A stretch of 64,000 nt of DNA from an uncultured Kordiimonas sp. (lineage in GTDB: Bacteria > Pseudomonadota > Alphaproteobacteria > Sphingomonadales > Kordiimonadaceae), in contig CANNEK010000002.1 of NCBI GenBank assembly GCA_947503625.1, positions 186,001 to 250,000 of the forward strand, written 5' to 3'. The position numbers and the translations under genes were made by a program. Positions 34,376 through 44,004 of the stretch are shown here, piece by piece. Each line of letters starts with the position of its first letter. The first letter of the stretch is position 1. The notes under the pieces are model-generated. The model did not search any database and was not told the DNA's origin. It worked only from the letters and a program-made list of their open reading frames with translations.

Positions 34376-36643
34376 ATGACTGCGAATAATGGGGGCGCAG
34401 GCATTCGCCTGTTCAGTATCAGAAACCTGCTTCTCGCTGTGACGGCCTTGCTGATGCTGGTTGTCATTGGCCTGAACGTTGCACAGATGTCTCGCGCACT
34501 TGATGCGAAGGATACCGCTACCAGGGCTCAGGCGCTGAACGGTACAATCGACAATATTGTACAGCTCAAGCTTGCACTCGCGGATGAGCGATTGTTCACA
34601 TATGCCGCGTATGGGTTTGAAGGACAGGTTCCGGATTTCTTCATTACCCGGATAGAGTTGAACCGTTCGGTTGTTGACGATGCCTTCAATAATATTCAGT
34701 CGGATCTCAGAAACCTGCCAGATTTCGATGGCGACGTGGGCAGTGATAGATACAGGGCTGCTGTCGGTGAATTCAATAAACTGAAAACCGAGTTGGTGGA
34801 TGCGCATCAAGCCTATCTGGAACAACATACATCAACAGACACCGATCTGGCCTCTTTTGGAACGGAAGTTGACGTCTCCAGAGGACGAGACGCGGCGAAG
34901 TCCATGGACGCTTTGATTGGTATTGCAGCAACAATTCGTATTGAGGTTGAAAGCAATTATGATTTCGGCGATGACAGGATTGGCACCGTAAACAGACTGA
35001 AGAACCAGCTGTGGGTCATGTCTGAGTATGCGGCGCGTGAAGCTGCATCATTGGCTGACAACATCGCGGCACAATCCGTTATTGATGGACGGGAAAAGGA
35101 TACTGGCATCAAATACAGCGGTATCAGCGAAGGCGCTTGGGATCAGATCGTAACATTTGCCAAGTCCACTACGGCGACTAGCGAAATTGCCAATCAAATA
35201 GAGCCAATTGGGACGATCTTTATTGAGGACTTTGCGTACAGCCGTTTTGGAATTTATGATCTATCCGCTGACGCCGAAGAAGACGAGGCTGAAATTGTAG
35301 ACTATGAAACAACAGCCGAGGACTGGGTCGCTCTTGCGCAAGAATCAACTGAACCGGTTTTCATGATGAGCAGCTACGCCGATAATCTGGCGAGAAGTCT
35401 TAGCGAATCAGCGGTTGAAGCGGCTGACAAAAGTGTGGTCACAGCAAGCTCTCTCATCGTAGTCTCCGTTTTGGTCGGCGGCTTGGCTCTCTGGGTTGTC
35501 ATGGTCAGGGTTGTACGCCCAGTTAATGCGCTGTCAGATACAATGATAGTGCTTGCAGAAGGCAACCTTGAGGTTGAGATTCCAAACGCTGATCGTCAGG
35601 ACGAAGTAGGCGATATGGCGTCGTCTGTTCAGGTCTTCAAAGACAATGCTATTGAAAGACGTGAACAGGAAGCTCTCCAGCGGGAACGCGAAGAAGAAGA
35701 GCGCAAGCGTCAGGAACAGGAAGAGCAGCGAGCTCGTGAAGAACAGGAAGAGCGCAGGGTGCAGGAGGAAGTTCGGGCCGAAAAAGCCCGCGCGGAACGC
35801 CGCCAGGAAATGCTTGATCTTGCCGACAAATTCGAAGCCTCAGTGATGGAACTGGTTGAAGGTGTTTCCACATCAGCGTTCAGTATGGAGAGCGCAGCAC
35901 GAGGCATGTCAGTGACGGCTGCAGATACGTCGCAAAAGTCAGATGTGGTGTCAAATGCCGCACAGCAAGCCAGTTCGAATGCGCAAATGGTGGCCAGTGC
36001 CGCTGAGGAACTTTCGAGTTCGGTGCGTGAAATTACCGGACAGACCAACCAGTCAAGCGCCGCAGCCCGTGACGCAGTGACACGGACGGTTAAAGCTGCC
36101 AACGATGTCGGTGTGCTCGAAGAAGCGGGCCTGAAAATTGGCAATGTCGTGAAGCTAATCAATGATATCGCTGAACAAACCAACCTGCTTGCACTTAACG
36201 CAACAATCGAAGCAGCCAGAGCCGGCGATGCCGGTAAGGGTTTTGCGGTCGTAGCCAGTGAGGTGAAATCGCTGGCCAACCAAACGGCGAATGCCACGCA
36301 GGAAATCAGCGAGCAGGTTGAAGGCATGCAGCAGGCAACCGGCCTTGCTGTGAAAGCGATGGACGAGATCAAGGGCATTATCAGCGACATTGAAGCCACA
36401 TCGGTCTCTATCGCATCTGCCGTTGAAGAGCAGGATGCTTCAACACAGGAAATCGCGCGCAATGTCGCTGAAGTTTCCACTGGTACAGAAGAAGTGACAT
36501 CCAACATCCATGCAGTGAATGAAGGTGCAACAACGACAGGCACATCCGCCGACGAGGTTCTGGGAGCCGCGCAGCTCCTGACGCAGCAGTCTGATGACTT
36601 GCGCGGCCAGGTGGAGGACTTCCTGAAAACCATTCGCGCCTAA
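34376..36643 (+). CDS. Methyl-accepting chemotaxis protein
   Basis: A 755-residue transmembrane chemoreceptor. TM1 is at about 17-38; a long helical periplasmic domain of about 320 residues follows (no Cache or PAS motif recognised; it looks helical-bimodular); then TM2 ([19 protein letters not shown]) and HAMP ([10 protein letters not shown]). An unusual charged helix made almost only of Arg, Glu and Gln comes next, then the signalling domain with the hairpin tip [21 protein letters not shown]. The ATG at 34376 has GAGGGA upstream; the ORF is open from 34310. No che genes are adjacent. A terminator follows at 36667. Confidence 0.9.
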   Translation: MTANNGGAGIRLFSIRNLLLAVTALLMLVVIGLNVAQMSRALDAKDTATRAQALNGTIDNIVQLKLALADERLFTYAAYGFEGQVPDFFITRIELNRSVVDDAFNNIQSDLRNLPDFDGDVGSDRYRAAVGEFNKLKTELVDAHQAYLEQHTSTDTDLASFGTEVDVSRGRDAAKSMDALIGIAATIRIEVESNYDFGDDRIGTVNRLKNQLWVMSEYAAREAASLADNIAAQSVIDGREKDTGIKYSGISEGAWDQIVTFAKSTTATSEIANQIEPIGTIFIEDFAYSRFGIYDLSADAEEDEAEIVDYETTAEDWVALAQESTEPVFMMSSYADNLARSLSESAVEAADKSVVTASSLIVVSVLVGGLALWVVMVRVVRPVNALSDTMIVLAEGNLEVEIPNADRQDEVGDMASSVQVFKDNAIERREQEALQREREEEERKRQEQEEQRAREEQEERRVQEEVRAEKARAERRQEMLDLADKFEASVMELVEGVSTSAFSMESAARGMSVTAADTSQKSDVVSNAAQQASSNAQMVASAAEELSSSVREITGQTNQSSAAARDAVTRTVKAANDVGVLEEAGLKIGNVVKLINDIAEQTNLLALNATIEAARAGDAGKGFAVVASEVKSLANQTANATQEISEQVEGMQQATGLAVKAMDEIKGIISDIEATSVSIASAVEEQDASTQEIARNVAEVSTGTEEVTSNIHAVNEGATTTGTSADEVLGAAQLLTQQSDDLRGQVEDFLKTIRA

Positions 36644-36666
36644 ACGCAACCGGATGATTTTTCCAG

Positions 36667-36688
36667 AAGGGGCAATACTGCCCCTTTT
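36667..36688 (+). terminator. Terminator after the chemoreceptor gene
   Basis: Perfect 8-bp stem AAGGGGCA (36667-36674) / TGCCCCTT (36679-36686) with loop ATAC and a short T-run. Confidence 0.8.
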
Positions 36689-36839
36689 CCTGAAAAACGA
36701 AAATTGGAAAATGCTGCAAGCATTGAGCCGCAATTTCATGATTTGGTCTTGCCTCCCAGCCAGACATGGCTATAGTGCGGGCCGCACCCGCTATTGGTCG
36801 CAAGAGAACTGCGCGGCAACGACAAGAAAGGGTGCATAC

Positions 36840-36929
36840 GGAGTCGTGGCCGAGCGGTTTAAGGCGCACGCCTGGAAAGCGTGTTGGGTGGCAACGCCCT
36901 CGAGGGTTCGAATCCCTCCGACTCCGCCA
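36840..36929 (+). tRNA. tRNA-Ser(GGA)
   Basis: 90-nt class II tRNA. Acceptor GGAGTCG/CGACTCC, anticodon arm CACGC-CTGGAAA-GCGTG with anticodon GGA, long variable arm (TTGGGTGGCAACGCCCTC), T-loop GGTTCGAATC and encoded CCA. Confidence 0.95.
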
Positions 36930-37141
36930 GTTCCATCCATTCCTTCAAAAGCGAAGTCTCTCTCGCACGCCCCTTTATTCAGTTTTGTTCAATTGTGCCT
37001 GCCTCGCAGAGTTGCGAATTGGCGTTTCTTGTCTTTCAGGCTACCTTCAATACAAATAGCTTTGATTGTATCTGAAGCTTTCCGGATGAAACTGAAAGCG
37101 CAGGCTAGGGACTGGGGATATAAGAGGTTTGGCGAAAGACC

Positions 37142-38134
37142 GTGAATAGTGCCGGGGAAAAAAAGCAACGCCTTTACATTGATTTAACAATTGCGCTGGG
37201 CGTTTCAATTGTCACACTGGTGATATTCCACATATTCGATACCTTTGAGGGCCTATACGCTTTCAGCAGAGCATATGAACACCTTGAAGCGGATGAGCTG
37301 ATTCTCGTTTTATTGTCGATGCCTCTTCCTGTTGCATGGCTGGCCTACCGCCGGTTTAGTGACGCAGAAGCCGAATTTTCAAAACGGATAAAGCTTGAGA
37401 AGGCACTGGAGCAAAGTCGCCGAATGGAGGCAATGGGCACTCTTGCAAGCGGTGTAGCGCACGAAATTAACAATCAATTGGTGCCAATCATTACCATGGC
37501 TGAGCTCCTTCGCGATCATACGGACAAAAACAATCCGGACCACAGGAAACTAGAGCTCATCTTCTCCTCTGCATCCAACGCCAAAAAGACTGTGTCCAAG
37601 ATTCTTGCCTTTTCCAATGCTGGCGACAATCAGGGTAGAACCAGCGATGCTGCGCTCGTGTGCGTGGAAACGGAAGAACTGTTGAAAATCAGTTGCCCCC
37701 CCAACGTCTCCTTCTCTGTCCGGCTTGCGGACAGGTTGGGCAAAGTGCCGTTGGCAGCGCATGATTTGCAAAGCGTTTTGGTGAACCCGGTCGTTAATGC
37801 ATTTGATGCTTTAAGGGACAGGGACGGGGACTCACCGGGCGCAGTGGTGGTTGATGTGTATCGCTCAAACTCAAATGACACGAATGCACCGAACGACCTA
37901 ACAGAAGGGTCATACATATGCATTCGCGTGGCCGATAATGGACCAGGTGTGCCGCCGGAGAACATAAAACGTGTATTCGACCCCTTCTTCACGACCAAAC
38001 CGGTCGGCAGCGGCGTAGGGTTGGGTATGTCAGTGGTGTATGGCCTGGTGAAAGGCGTACACGGCAACGTCGTTCTGGAATCAAAAATCGATCAAGGTAC
38101 AATTTGCTCTATTTTCCTACCCAAAATTGTATAG
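37142..38134 (+). CDS. Membrane sensor histidine kinase
   Basis: A 330-residue kinase. Two TMs lie near the N-terminus (about 12-32 and 51-70) with only a short loop between them, so signal sensing is probably within the membrane or cytosolic. His107 sits in LASGVAHEINNQL, the NtrB-like H-box. N-box NPVVNAFDAL, G1 RVADNGPGVP, F-box DPFFTTK and G2 GSGVGLGMSV are all seen. It starts at a GTG. A receiver-only protein follows about 60 bp later and is its likely partner. Confidence 0.87.
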   Translation: MNSAGEKKQRLYIDLTIALGVSIVTLVIFHIFDTFEGLYAFSRAYEHLEADELILVLLSMPLPVAWLAYRRFSDAEAEFSKRIKLEKALEQSRRMEAMGTLASGVAHEINNQLVPIITMAELLRDHTDKNNPDHRKLELIFSSASNAKKTVSKILAFSNAGDNQGRTSDAALVCVETEELLKISCPPNVSFSVRLADRLGKVPLAAHDLQSVLVNPVVNAFDALRDRDGDSPGAVVVDVYRSNSNDTNAPNDLTEGSYICIRVADNGPGVPPENIKRVFDPFFTTKPVGSGVGLGMSVVYGLVKGVHGNVVLESKIDQGTICSIFLPKIV

Positions 38135-38192
38135 TGTTTCAACGGAGCCACGTAGCTGGCAGAACAAACGAGCAGATACACGCGGGACACTA

Positions 38193-38558
38193 ATGACAAA
38201 AATACTATTGATAGATGATGACCCGAATGTACTGGATGCCCTTTCAATTACGCTTGAAGAAGATGGCTACAGTGTTGCTATTGCGCAGGATGCCAATCTG
38301 GGTTTGCGTCTGGTTGAAGAGCATGCTTTTGATCTTGTGATAACAGATATCATCATGCCTGGGAAAGAGGGCCTTGAGACCATACTGGAGCTTAAACGCA
38401 ACCAACCGGAACTGAATGTAGTTGCAATGTCTGGTGGTGGCCGTTTGTCCTCAACGCCTTACCTGAATATGGCGTCAGCGCTAGGCGTAAAAAGCACGCT
38501 TGCCAAGCCCTTCTCGGCAAGCGAGTTACTCGCAACGGTCGAAAAAGCCATCAATTAG
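38193..38558 (+). CDS. Receiver-domain response regulator (no output domain)
   Basis: A 121-residue CheY-like protein made of one receiver domain. Acidic pocket Asp8-Asp9-Asp10, phosphoacceptor Asp52 in VITDIIMPG, conserved Thr/Ser in VVAMSGGG and Lys in LAKPFS. There is no DNA-binding or enzymatic domain, so it probably passes phosphate on (for example through an HPt protein such as that at 14997) or binds a partner directly. The ATG at 38193 was chosen; the open frame to 38127 overlaps the kinase end. Confidence 0.87.
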   Translation: MTKILLIDDDPNVLDALSITLEEDGYSVAIAQDANLGLRLVEEHAFDLVITDIIMPGKEGLETILELKRNQPELNVVAMSGGGRLSSTPYLNMASALGVKSTLAKPFSASELLATVEKAIN

Positions 38559-38592
38559 ACGCCGTCGAATGTATGGTGGATTATCGATGTAA

Positions 38593-38610
38593 GCCTTCAA
38601 ATTTGAAGGC
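38593..38610. terminator. 18-bp perfect palindrome between convergent genes
   Basis: GCCTTCAAATTTGAAGGC, a perfect inverted repeat between the receiver gene (+) and the Wzc-like gene (-). It has no T-run, so a terminator role is only likely from position; a protein-binding site is the alternative. Confidence 0.4.
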
Positions 38611-38624
38611 TCTGAAGGCCACGA

Positions 38625-40886
38625 TCAATTGGTATAATAGCCACTTTTCGTACCGTAATAATACCCTTGATCACCGTACCCATAGCTTTGGTGGCGCTTG
38701 ATATTCACTTGCGTAATAACCGTGCCCGCCACAGGTGCACCCGCTTCACGCAACTGTCCGATACCGCTTTCCACAGACTTTTTCGGCGTGGTTTCCCACT
38801 GCACCACATACAGAACTGCATCCACATGGTGGGATAGTACGAGCGCATCCGAGACCGCCATAATCGGGGGTGTATCCAGAACTATCAGGTCATAGTGCTC
38901 CCGCGCCCAGGACATCAAGCCAGCAAACTTGTCGCTTGAAAACAGCTTCTGCGGATCTGAGTGGCCCTTACCGCACAAAAGGTGCAGGCCGGAAGGCTCA
39001 TCTTTATGCAGTTGTTGCCCTCCCATATCAGACCCTTCCAGAACCGAAACAAGATCAGCCTGATCACCAATAAGGTTCAGTCGCGCCTTGACAACCGGCC
39101 GCCGGAGGTCAGCCTCAACCAGAAGCACTTTCATGCCTGATTTCGCCATGAGGCGTGCGTAGCATAAAGAGAAGGTCGACTTTCCCTCTCCCGGCACCGA
39201 AGACGTTGCCATCACAACCTGAGGCGTATTCTGTCGCGGACCCGAATAGAGAAGCGAGGCATGAACATTCCGATGTGCCTCGGCAAAAGACGATGATGGC
39301 TTCTCAAGCAGATAGTCTTCCACGGAGCTGGCCTGCATCTTATTGGGTGCGAGCATGGGAATGATACCAACCCCGCGCAGGCCCAGATCTGTCTTGATCT
39401 GTTCCAGCGTGCGATACCCGTTATCCAGCGTTTCAAGCAGAAATGCCAGGCCAACTCCCAGCGCAACAGATGCCACAACAACCAGCATGAAAATCATGCG
39501 CTTATTTGGAAAAGATGCGTCAACCGGCACATCGGCGCGCGATATAATCCTTGCGTCAGCTTGCTGTATATCCTGCTGGTTTGTGGTTTCCTTGAAACGC
39601 GCCAGGAATGTCTCCAGCAACACTCTGTTGGCTTCAGCTTCGCGTTCCAGTTCGCGCAACTGAACCTGCGCCCTGTTAACAGCGACATTTTCGGTCTTCA
39701 GCTGGTCCAGACTTGTTTCAAGTGCGGCAACACGGGCGCGGGCAACATCCACCTCATTCTGGATGCCCGCGACAACTTTGCGGATTTCCAGTTTAATGTT
39801 TGATTCGATATCACTGAGTTCGGCCTGCACATTGATCATTCGAGGGTGGCGCGGGCCATAACGGGTCGCCAATTCGGCACGATTACGCAGCACTTCCGAC
39901 TGCTGCTCCCGCAGTCGTTGAATGAGCGAACTATCCAGCACTTCTGCAAGTTCGGCAAAATCCGAAGCCTCAGGGTCTGTCATACCGCTCAACTGGCTGA
40001 AACGCGCCTCACTGCGGGCCAAATCAGTTCTTGCGTCTATCAACCGAGTGTTCAGCTGTGAGAGCTGTTGTTCGGATACAAGCCCTGCGCCCGCCGTCTG
40101 GATTAGCTGGTTATCTTCCCGAAATTGCTGTGCCGCCACCTCGGACGTCCTGACGTTTTCCCGCAGGTCATATATCCGCTCGTTCAGCCATTCGTTCGCG
40201 CGCTGTGTGGCCTCGAACTTCGCCTCCAGCTGATCCGTCAGATAGAGATCGGCCAGACTGTTGGCTATTTGGGCCGCTTTGCGCGGATTTTCGGATTCAA
40301 ATGATATCGTAATGCTATAGGACCGCGCAGGATTGGTAACCGCCAGCTTGGATGTAACCGCATCGATAACCTTGGCGCGCTCGGTTGCGATGCGCTCTTC
40401 TTCACTCACAACCGCAGGAGCACCGAAAATTGCCCACCGCCAGCTATCAGGCAGATAGCTGAGGGGATTAAGGTATGATGTCAGGCTGCGTTCGGTATTG
40501 AGCGCGCCGTTGAATTCAGGATCTTCTGTCAGGCTTAAAGCGTCAACTGTTTTGCCAACGAGGCGCCGAGACGTCATGACGTCAATTTCTGTTTTGATCG
40601 CGGCAACATCGGTGCCGACACCGGACATGACGGCCTGCACATCAACAACCTGATTCTGGCGTGTCTCCAACGCCAGCATAACAGAAGCGGTGTAGCGCGG
40701 GGTCAGCTGGAAAAGGACCAGCAGGCAGACCACAACACACAATAGAGACGTATTGAAGATAACCCATTTCCGGCGCAACAAAACCAGCAGCAGCGCACGC
40801 AAATCAATTGCTTCACCTTCTAGAGGCGACCGACGATCATTGCCTGATGAAGTTTCAGGTTTTTCCTGATAATTCTGGTCATACAT
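38625..40886 (-). CDS. Exopolysaccharide chain-length/tyrosine autokinase (Wzc/ExoP type)
   Basis: A 753-residue inner-membrane co-polymerase. Wzz domain TMs lie at about 42-62 and about 475; the periplasmic coiled coil lies between them. The C-terminal BY-kinase domain has Walker A SSVPGEGKST, Walker A' LLVEADLRRP (Glu where Asp is usual), Walker B LIVLDTPP, and a Tyr-rich tail (YGYGDQGYYYG and two more Tyr) for autophosphorylation. It controls polymer length and export with the Wza-like protein encoded about 90 bp upstream. The matching phosphatase could be the metallophosphoesterase at 43095; a low-molecular-weight Tyr phosphatase is not present. Confidence 0.9.
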   Translation of the reverse strand: MYDQNYQEKPETSSGNDRRSPLEGEAIDLRALLLVLLRRKWVIFNTSLLCVVVCLLVLFQLTPRYTASVMLALETRQNQVVDVQAVMSGVGTDVAAIKTEIDVMTSRRLVGKTVDALSLTEDPEFNGALNTERSLTSYLNPLSYLPDSWRWAIFGAPAVVSEEERIATERAKVIDAVTSKLAVTNPARSYSITISFESENPRKAAQIANSLADLYLTDQLEAKFEATQRANEWLNERIYDLRENVRTSEVAAQQFREDNQLIQTAGAGLVSEQQLSQLNTRLIDARTDLARSEARFSQLSGMTDPEASDFAELAEVLDSSLIQRLREQQSEVLRNRAELATRYGPRHPRMINVQAELSDIESNIKLEIRKVVAGIQNEVDVARARVAALETSLDQLKTENVAVNRAQVQLRELEREAEANRVLLETFLARFKETTNQQDIQQADARIISRADVPVDASFPNKRMIFMLVVVASVALGVGLAFLLETLDNGYRTLEQIKTDLGLRGVGIIPMLAPNKMQASSVEDYLLEKPSSSFAEAHRNVHASLLYSGPRQNTPQVVMATSSVPGEGKSTFSLCYARLMAKSGMKVLLVEADLRRPVVKARLNLIGDQADLVSVLEGSDMGGQQLHKDEPSGLHLLCGKGHSDPQKLFSSDKFAGLMSWAREHYDLIVLDTPPIMAVSDALVLSHHVDAVLYVVQWETTPKKSVESGIGQLREAGAPVAGTVITQVNIKRHQSYGYGDQGYYYGTKSGYYTN

Positions 40887-40975
40887 TCAGATGACATCCC
40901 AATTCTGCGATATTGCCAAGCCCTGCTTTGCCACAATTGGCCGATCAAACAGATAGCAGGCAGACCATGACAGGC

Positions 40976-41542
40976 CTAGAAAAACCGTTCAGGCACCCTA
41001 AGGATGTCGCCAGGCAATACAGCGGCCGTCAAAGCTATGCGTATTTTCTGCTCTTCACCGTTAACACGGCGCGTCACTTCAATTTTATTCTCGCTGGCAC
41101 GATAGGTAAAACCGGACGCCAGCGCAATCGCATTCAGGACAGTCATACCACTAACATAAGGGTAGCTACCCGGTTCTTTGACTTCGCCCAGAATATAGAA
41201 GGGCCTGTAGTTCAACACTTCAATGCTGACACGCGGGTTTACCAGAAACCCGTCTGCAAGCTGCACGGTAATCAGCTGTTCAGCATCGGTAAGATTCCTG
41301 TTGCCAATACTCACCGCACCAATCAAAGGCATTGCGATTGTTCCGGTTCCATCCAGCTCGAATTCCCCGGACAGGTCTTCTTCGCCGTAAACAGTGACAC
41401 GGATCTGATCACCTGAGCCGAGCTGGTAACGACCGACAATTTCAGCGGCGGCGTCCGGCAAGGCATTCTGGGCAGAAACGGCAACAGCGCCACTCATCAC
41501 AAGTGCCGCTGCCACGATATATTTTAAAGTTTTAAACACCAT
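40976..41542 (-). CDS. Polysaccharide export protein (Wza/Poly_export family)
   Basis: A 188-residue periplasmic/outer-membrane export component. The signal peptide is cut after VSAQ (about 25); there is no lipobox. The Poly_export domain starts YQLGSGDQIRVTVYGEEDLSGEF; an SLBB-type segment includes FYILGEVKEPGSYPY; the C-terminus is GDILRVPERFF. It is shorter than Wza (no C-terminal amphipathic helix), so it probably works with the separate barrel at 41604. Member of the minus-strand export group. Confidence 0.88.
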   Translation of the reverse strand: MVFKTLKYIVAAALVMSGAVAVSAQNALPDAAAEIVGRYQLGSGDQIRVTVYGEEDLSGEFELDGTGTIAMPLIGAVSIGNRNLTDAEQLITVQLADGFLVNPRVSIEVLNYRPFYILGEVKEPGSYPYVSGMTVLNAIALASGFTYRASENKIEVTRRVNGEEQKIRIALTAAVLPGDILRVPERFF

Positions 41543-41603
41543 TAACTCACAACCAACGGTAATCCAGCAAATAGCGCCGCATTGAGGGCGACGCCAGGCT
41601 ATC

Positions 41604-42902
41604 TTACCACTGAGCCTTCAAAGCGACCATGAAAATATGACGTTTGAAGTCCTGGCCCTGCGCCGTGGTGTCACGGTACTGCCAGCTGTAATCAGCATTC
41701 AGGCTTAAATTGCGGTTCAGGAGGTATTTCGCACCAAGTGTTGCGGCATAATCCTCGTCTTCCCGAACAACGTTTGCATAGCTGTTTTTGGTGTAGCCTG
41801 CGCCAGCCGTCACGAGCACATTGCGTTGCAGTTCATGTTCGAGATCAACACGGTACGCAGTACCGAGGATACCGGATGCGAAGGCAAGGCCACCGTTCTC
41901 GTCCTGATCGGCGACAACCGTTTCCTGCACCAGCCGTGTTACACCGATACGCATGGACGTCAGGCCGGTCGGGCTCCACAACAGTGAAGCACCGAAAGTA
42001 AAGTCATCAATGTTGTTAAGCGAATTTGAATCGTATGACTGCTTGACGTAGCCACCGAAGAACTCGCCAGACGATGTGCCTGTGATATCAAAAGCCGCAC
42101 CAGCAACAATTTCATAGCCGTCGGAGTTCCGTTGCGGACCACCATCAAGGGTCGAATCATCATACTCGATCCGGTTAGCAGCAACCCTGACAAAGGCTTC
42201 GTAATATTGGTCGATCTCATAACCAAGCCGCACGCTGGCACCATACTGCTCGCGGTCCCGGTCGCGGTTGTTCAGTGTACCGCCGCCAATCAGATCAGGG
42301 TTGGAAAAGCTGAGAGACTCGTAATCTGCATCAATAGCCAGCGACACGATCGATTGATCCCGAACAAAACCAACGTTTGCCGCGAAAGTTTCGAAGGTTG
42401 TCAGTTCATCCTGCAAACCGTTGGTGTCTGGTGCACCGCGATCCTCGTGGGTGTCGCTGTAGCGCACACCATAGTTGAAGGACATGTCACGCTGGATATC
42501 CAGACGACCATTCAGACCAATGTTGAAGTCCTCATAATCCTCGCGGCTGTTATCGGTGTATTTTGCGATGTCCGCGTCTGCGTATAAAGAGAATGCGTTC
42601 TGACTCCAGTCCGAATTCAGGCTGAAGCCCGGCTTGACCTGCCAGATAAAGTCATCAACTTCGCCGGGGCTGGTAGCAGTTGCACCTTCGCGCCGTGCGA
42701 AAATGTTGGAATTATACTTGCCGCTGCCTTCAATCGTCGGATTGAATAGAAAGCTGCCACTGCGTATGCCTGCTGCATCATAATCAGGGCGCGATTTCTC
42801 GTAAATCGACTGAAGTTCGCCAGAGTCTTGTGCCGTCGCACCAAAGCTGAGACCAGCAACTGCGGCAAGGGCCACCAGAGATGTCATAGTTTGCATTTTC
42901 AT
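41604..42902 (-). CDS. Outer-membrane beta-barrel of exopolysaccharide loci (BBP2-like)
   Basis: A 432-residue barrel. Signal peptide 1-24 (cut after ATA). Many amphipathic strands follow with the SLNADYSWQYRDT and GASVRLGYEIDQYY patterns of beta-barrel porin-2/VpsM-like proteins, ending MVALKAQW. Such barrels sit beside wza/wzc and are thought to form the outer-membrane exit for polymers whose Wza lacks its own pore. The next gene downstream is the Wza-like protein (61-bp gap), which supports this. Confidence 0.8.
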   Translation of the reverse strand: MKMQTMTSLVALAAVAGLSFGATAQDSGELQSIYEKSRPDYDAAGIRSGSFLFNPTIEGSGKYNSNIFARREGATATSPGEVDDFIWQVKPGFSLNSDWSQNAFSLYADADIAKYTDNSREDYEDFNIGLNGRLDIQRDMSFNYGVRYSDTHEDRGAPDTNGLQDELTTFETFAANVGFVRDQSIVSLAIDADYESLSFSNPDLIGGGTLNNRDRDREQYGASVRLGYEIDQYYEAFVRVAANRIEYDDSTLDGGPQRNSDGYEIVAGAAFDITGTSSGEFFGGYVKQSYDSNSLNNIDDFTFGASLLWSPTGLTSMRIGVTRLVQETVVADQDENGGLAFASGILGTAYRVDLEHELQRNVLVTAGAGYTKNSYANVVREDEDYAATLGAKYLLNRNLSLNADYSWQYRDTTAQGQDFKRHIFMVALKAQW

Positions 42903-43094
42903 CTTATCTTTCCCGCATAAGAAGATGAGCTGTCAGGGGTTTGCCGGAATCAGCATCAATATTTGTCTAAAAACTGCTTATAAACTAACTGTTCGTGTAT
43001 GGAATTGTCATAACCGAATTGTGATAAAATGTCTAAGCTTTTGATTATCTTGCACTATGTTGCCTGCATGCCACACATCAGGCACCGATTCACG

Positions 43095-43865
43095 TCAGGT
43101 TGACAAGAAATCAACAACTTCGCCTTGTAATGCCACAGCCGTTAGTCGCCCCGTGGCGTAGGCAATGGTATCAACAGCGATCCGGTTTGGCCGGGCTTCA
43201 GGGTTTTGCACACCCGTGTGGCCATGTACAACCCGAAAGCCAAAATCTTTGTTACTTTGGGTAAATTCATGCCGGATCGACATCATGTCAAACGGGTCCT
43301 GGGCGTGCAGCGGCCTGCCCGGCCTGATCCCCGCATGAACAAACAAATAATCGCCGACAGTGTGAAAACACGGGCTGGAACGCATGAATTCGGTGTGGGT
43401 CGCAGGCACCGCCTGACGCAAACCTGCCGCTGCGGCTTTCAGGTCCGGCTTGCCCTGCCCATCCTGCTGCAAGGCAATACCGTAACTCGCCAGCGTTGCC
43501 AAACCACCATGCTTCAGCCAGCTCTCGTTCGCGGCGGGGCTTGACATAAAATCAAGCATCATCAATTCGTGATTGCCTTTCAGGCACACAACGTCTGCCC
43601 AGTCAGGCTTCAGGCCAATCAGTTTGTCGATCACATCTTTTGAATGAAAACCCCTGTCAACATAGTCACCGAGGAACACCAGCGTACAGTTTTCCACGTT
43701 CCAGCGGGCCTTGCGATCAGCAGCAATAATGTCCAGAAGCTGTTCCAGCAGATCAACCCGCCCGTGGATATCCCCGACAGCATAAACGAGTTCGTCATCA
43801 CTTAACCGGTAGGCCGGTACAGGCTGAGACACTGTCGCAGCAAAGAATTTTCTCAAAAACTGCAT
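43095..43865 (-). CDS. Metallophosphoesterase (PPP-family Ser/Thr phosphatase-like)
   Basis: A 256-residue cytosolic phosphatase. Metal-binding motifs GDIHGR (31-36), GDYVDRG and GNHE are all intact, followed by VHAGI and VHGHTG for the second-metal histidines. Related to bacteriophage-lambda-type/PrpA phosphatases and the diadenosine tetraphosphatase ApaH. It lies upstream of the exopolysaccharide export genes on the same strand (192-bp gap) and may be only a neighbour. Confidence 0.87.
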   Translation of the reverse strand: MQFLRKFFAATVSQPVPAYRLSDDELVYAVGDIHGRVDLLEQLLDIIAADRKARWNVENCTLVFLGDYVDRGFHSKDVIDKLIGLKPDWADVVCLKGNHELMMLDFMSSPAANESWLKHGGLATLASYGIALQQDGQGKPDLKAAAAGLRQAVPATHTEFMRSSPCFHTVGDYLFVHAGIRPGRPLHAQDPFDMMSIRHEFTQSNKDFGFRVVHGHTGVQNPEARPNRIAVDTIAYATGRLTAVALQGEVVDFLST

Positions 43866-43932
43866 GGAAAACCGGGTTATCCATTTTCTTGTTGTTTAAA
43901 AACTTGCGGTGCCCCTGCCTGATAGCACGCAC

Positions 43933-43963
43933 AAAAAAAAAGGTGAAGGACCAGCCTTCACCT
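43933..43963 (-). terminator. Terminator after the Pro-rich protein gene
   Basis: Perfect 9-bp stem AGGTGAAGG (43941-43949) / CCTTCACCT (43955-43963) with a 5-nt loop. On the minus strand it is followed by eight T (43940..43933). Confidence 0.88.
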
Positions 43964-44004
43964 TTCTATAATTACTGCCTGTTGCGCCAGACTTAAAGCC
44001 AGCC

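Noticed and set aside
36654-37145. Plus-strand ORFs with VVAERFKAHAWKACWVATPS and similar
   Set aside because: Translations of tRNA-Ser in two frames and flanking sequence; no independent coding evidence.
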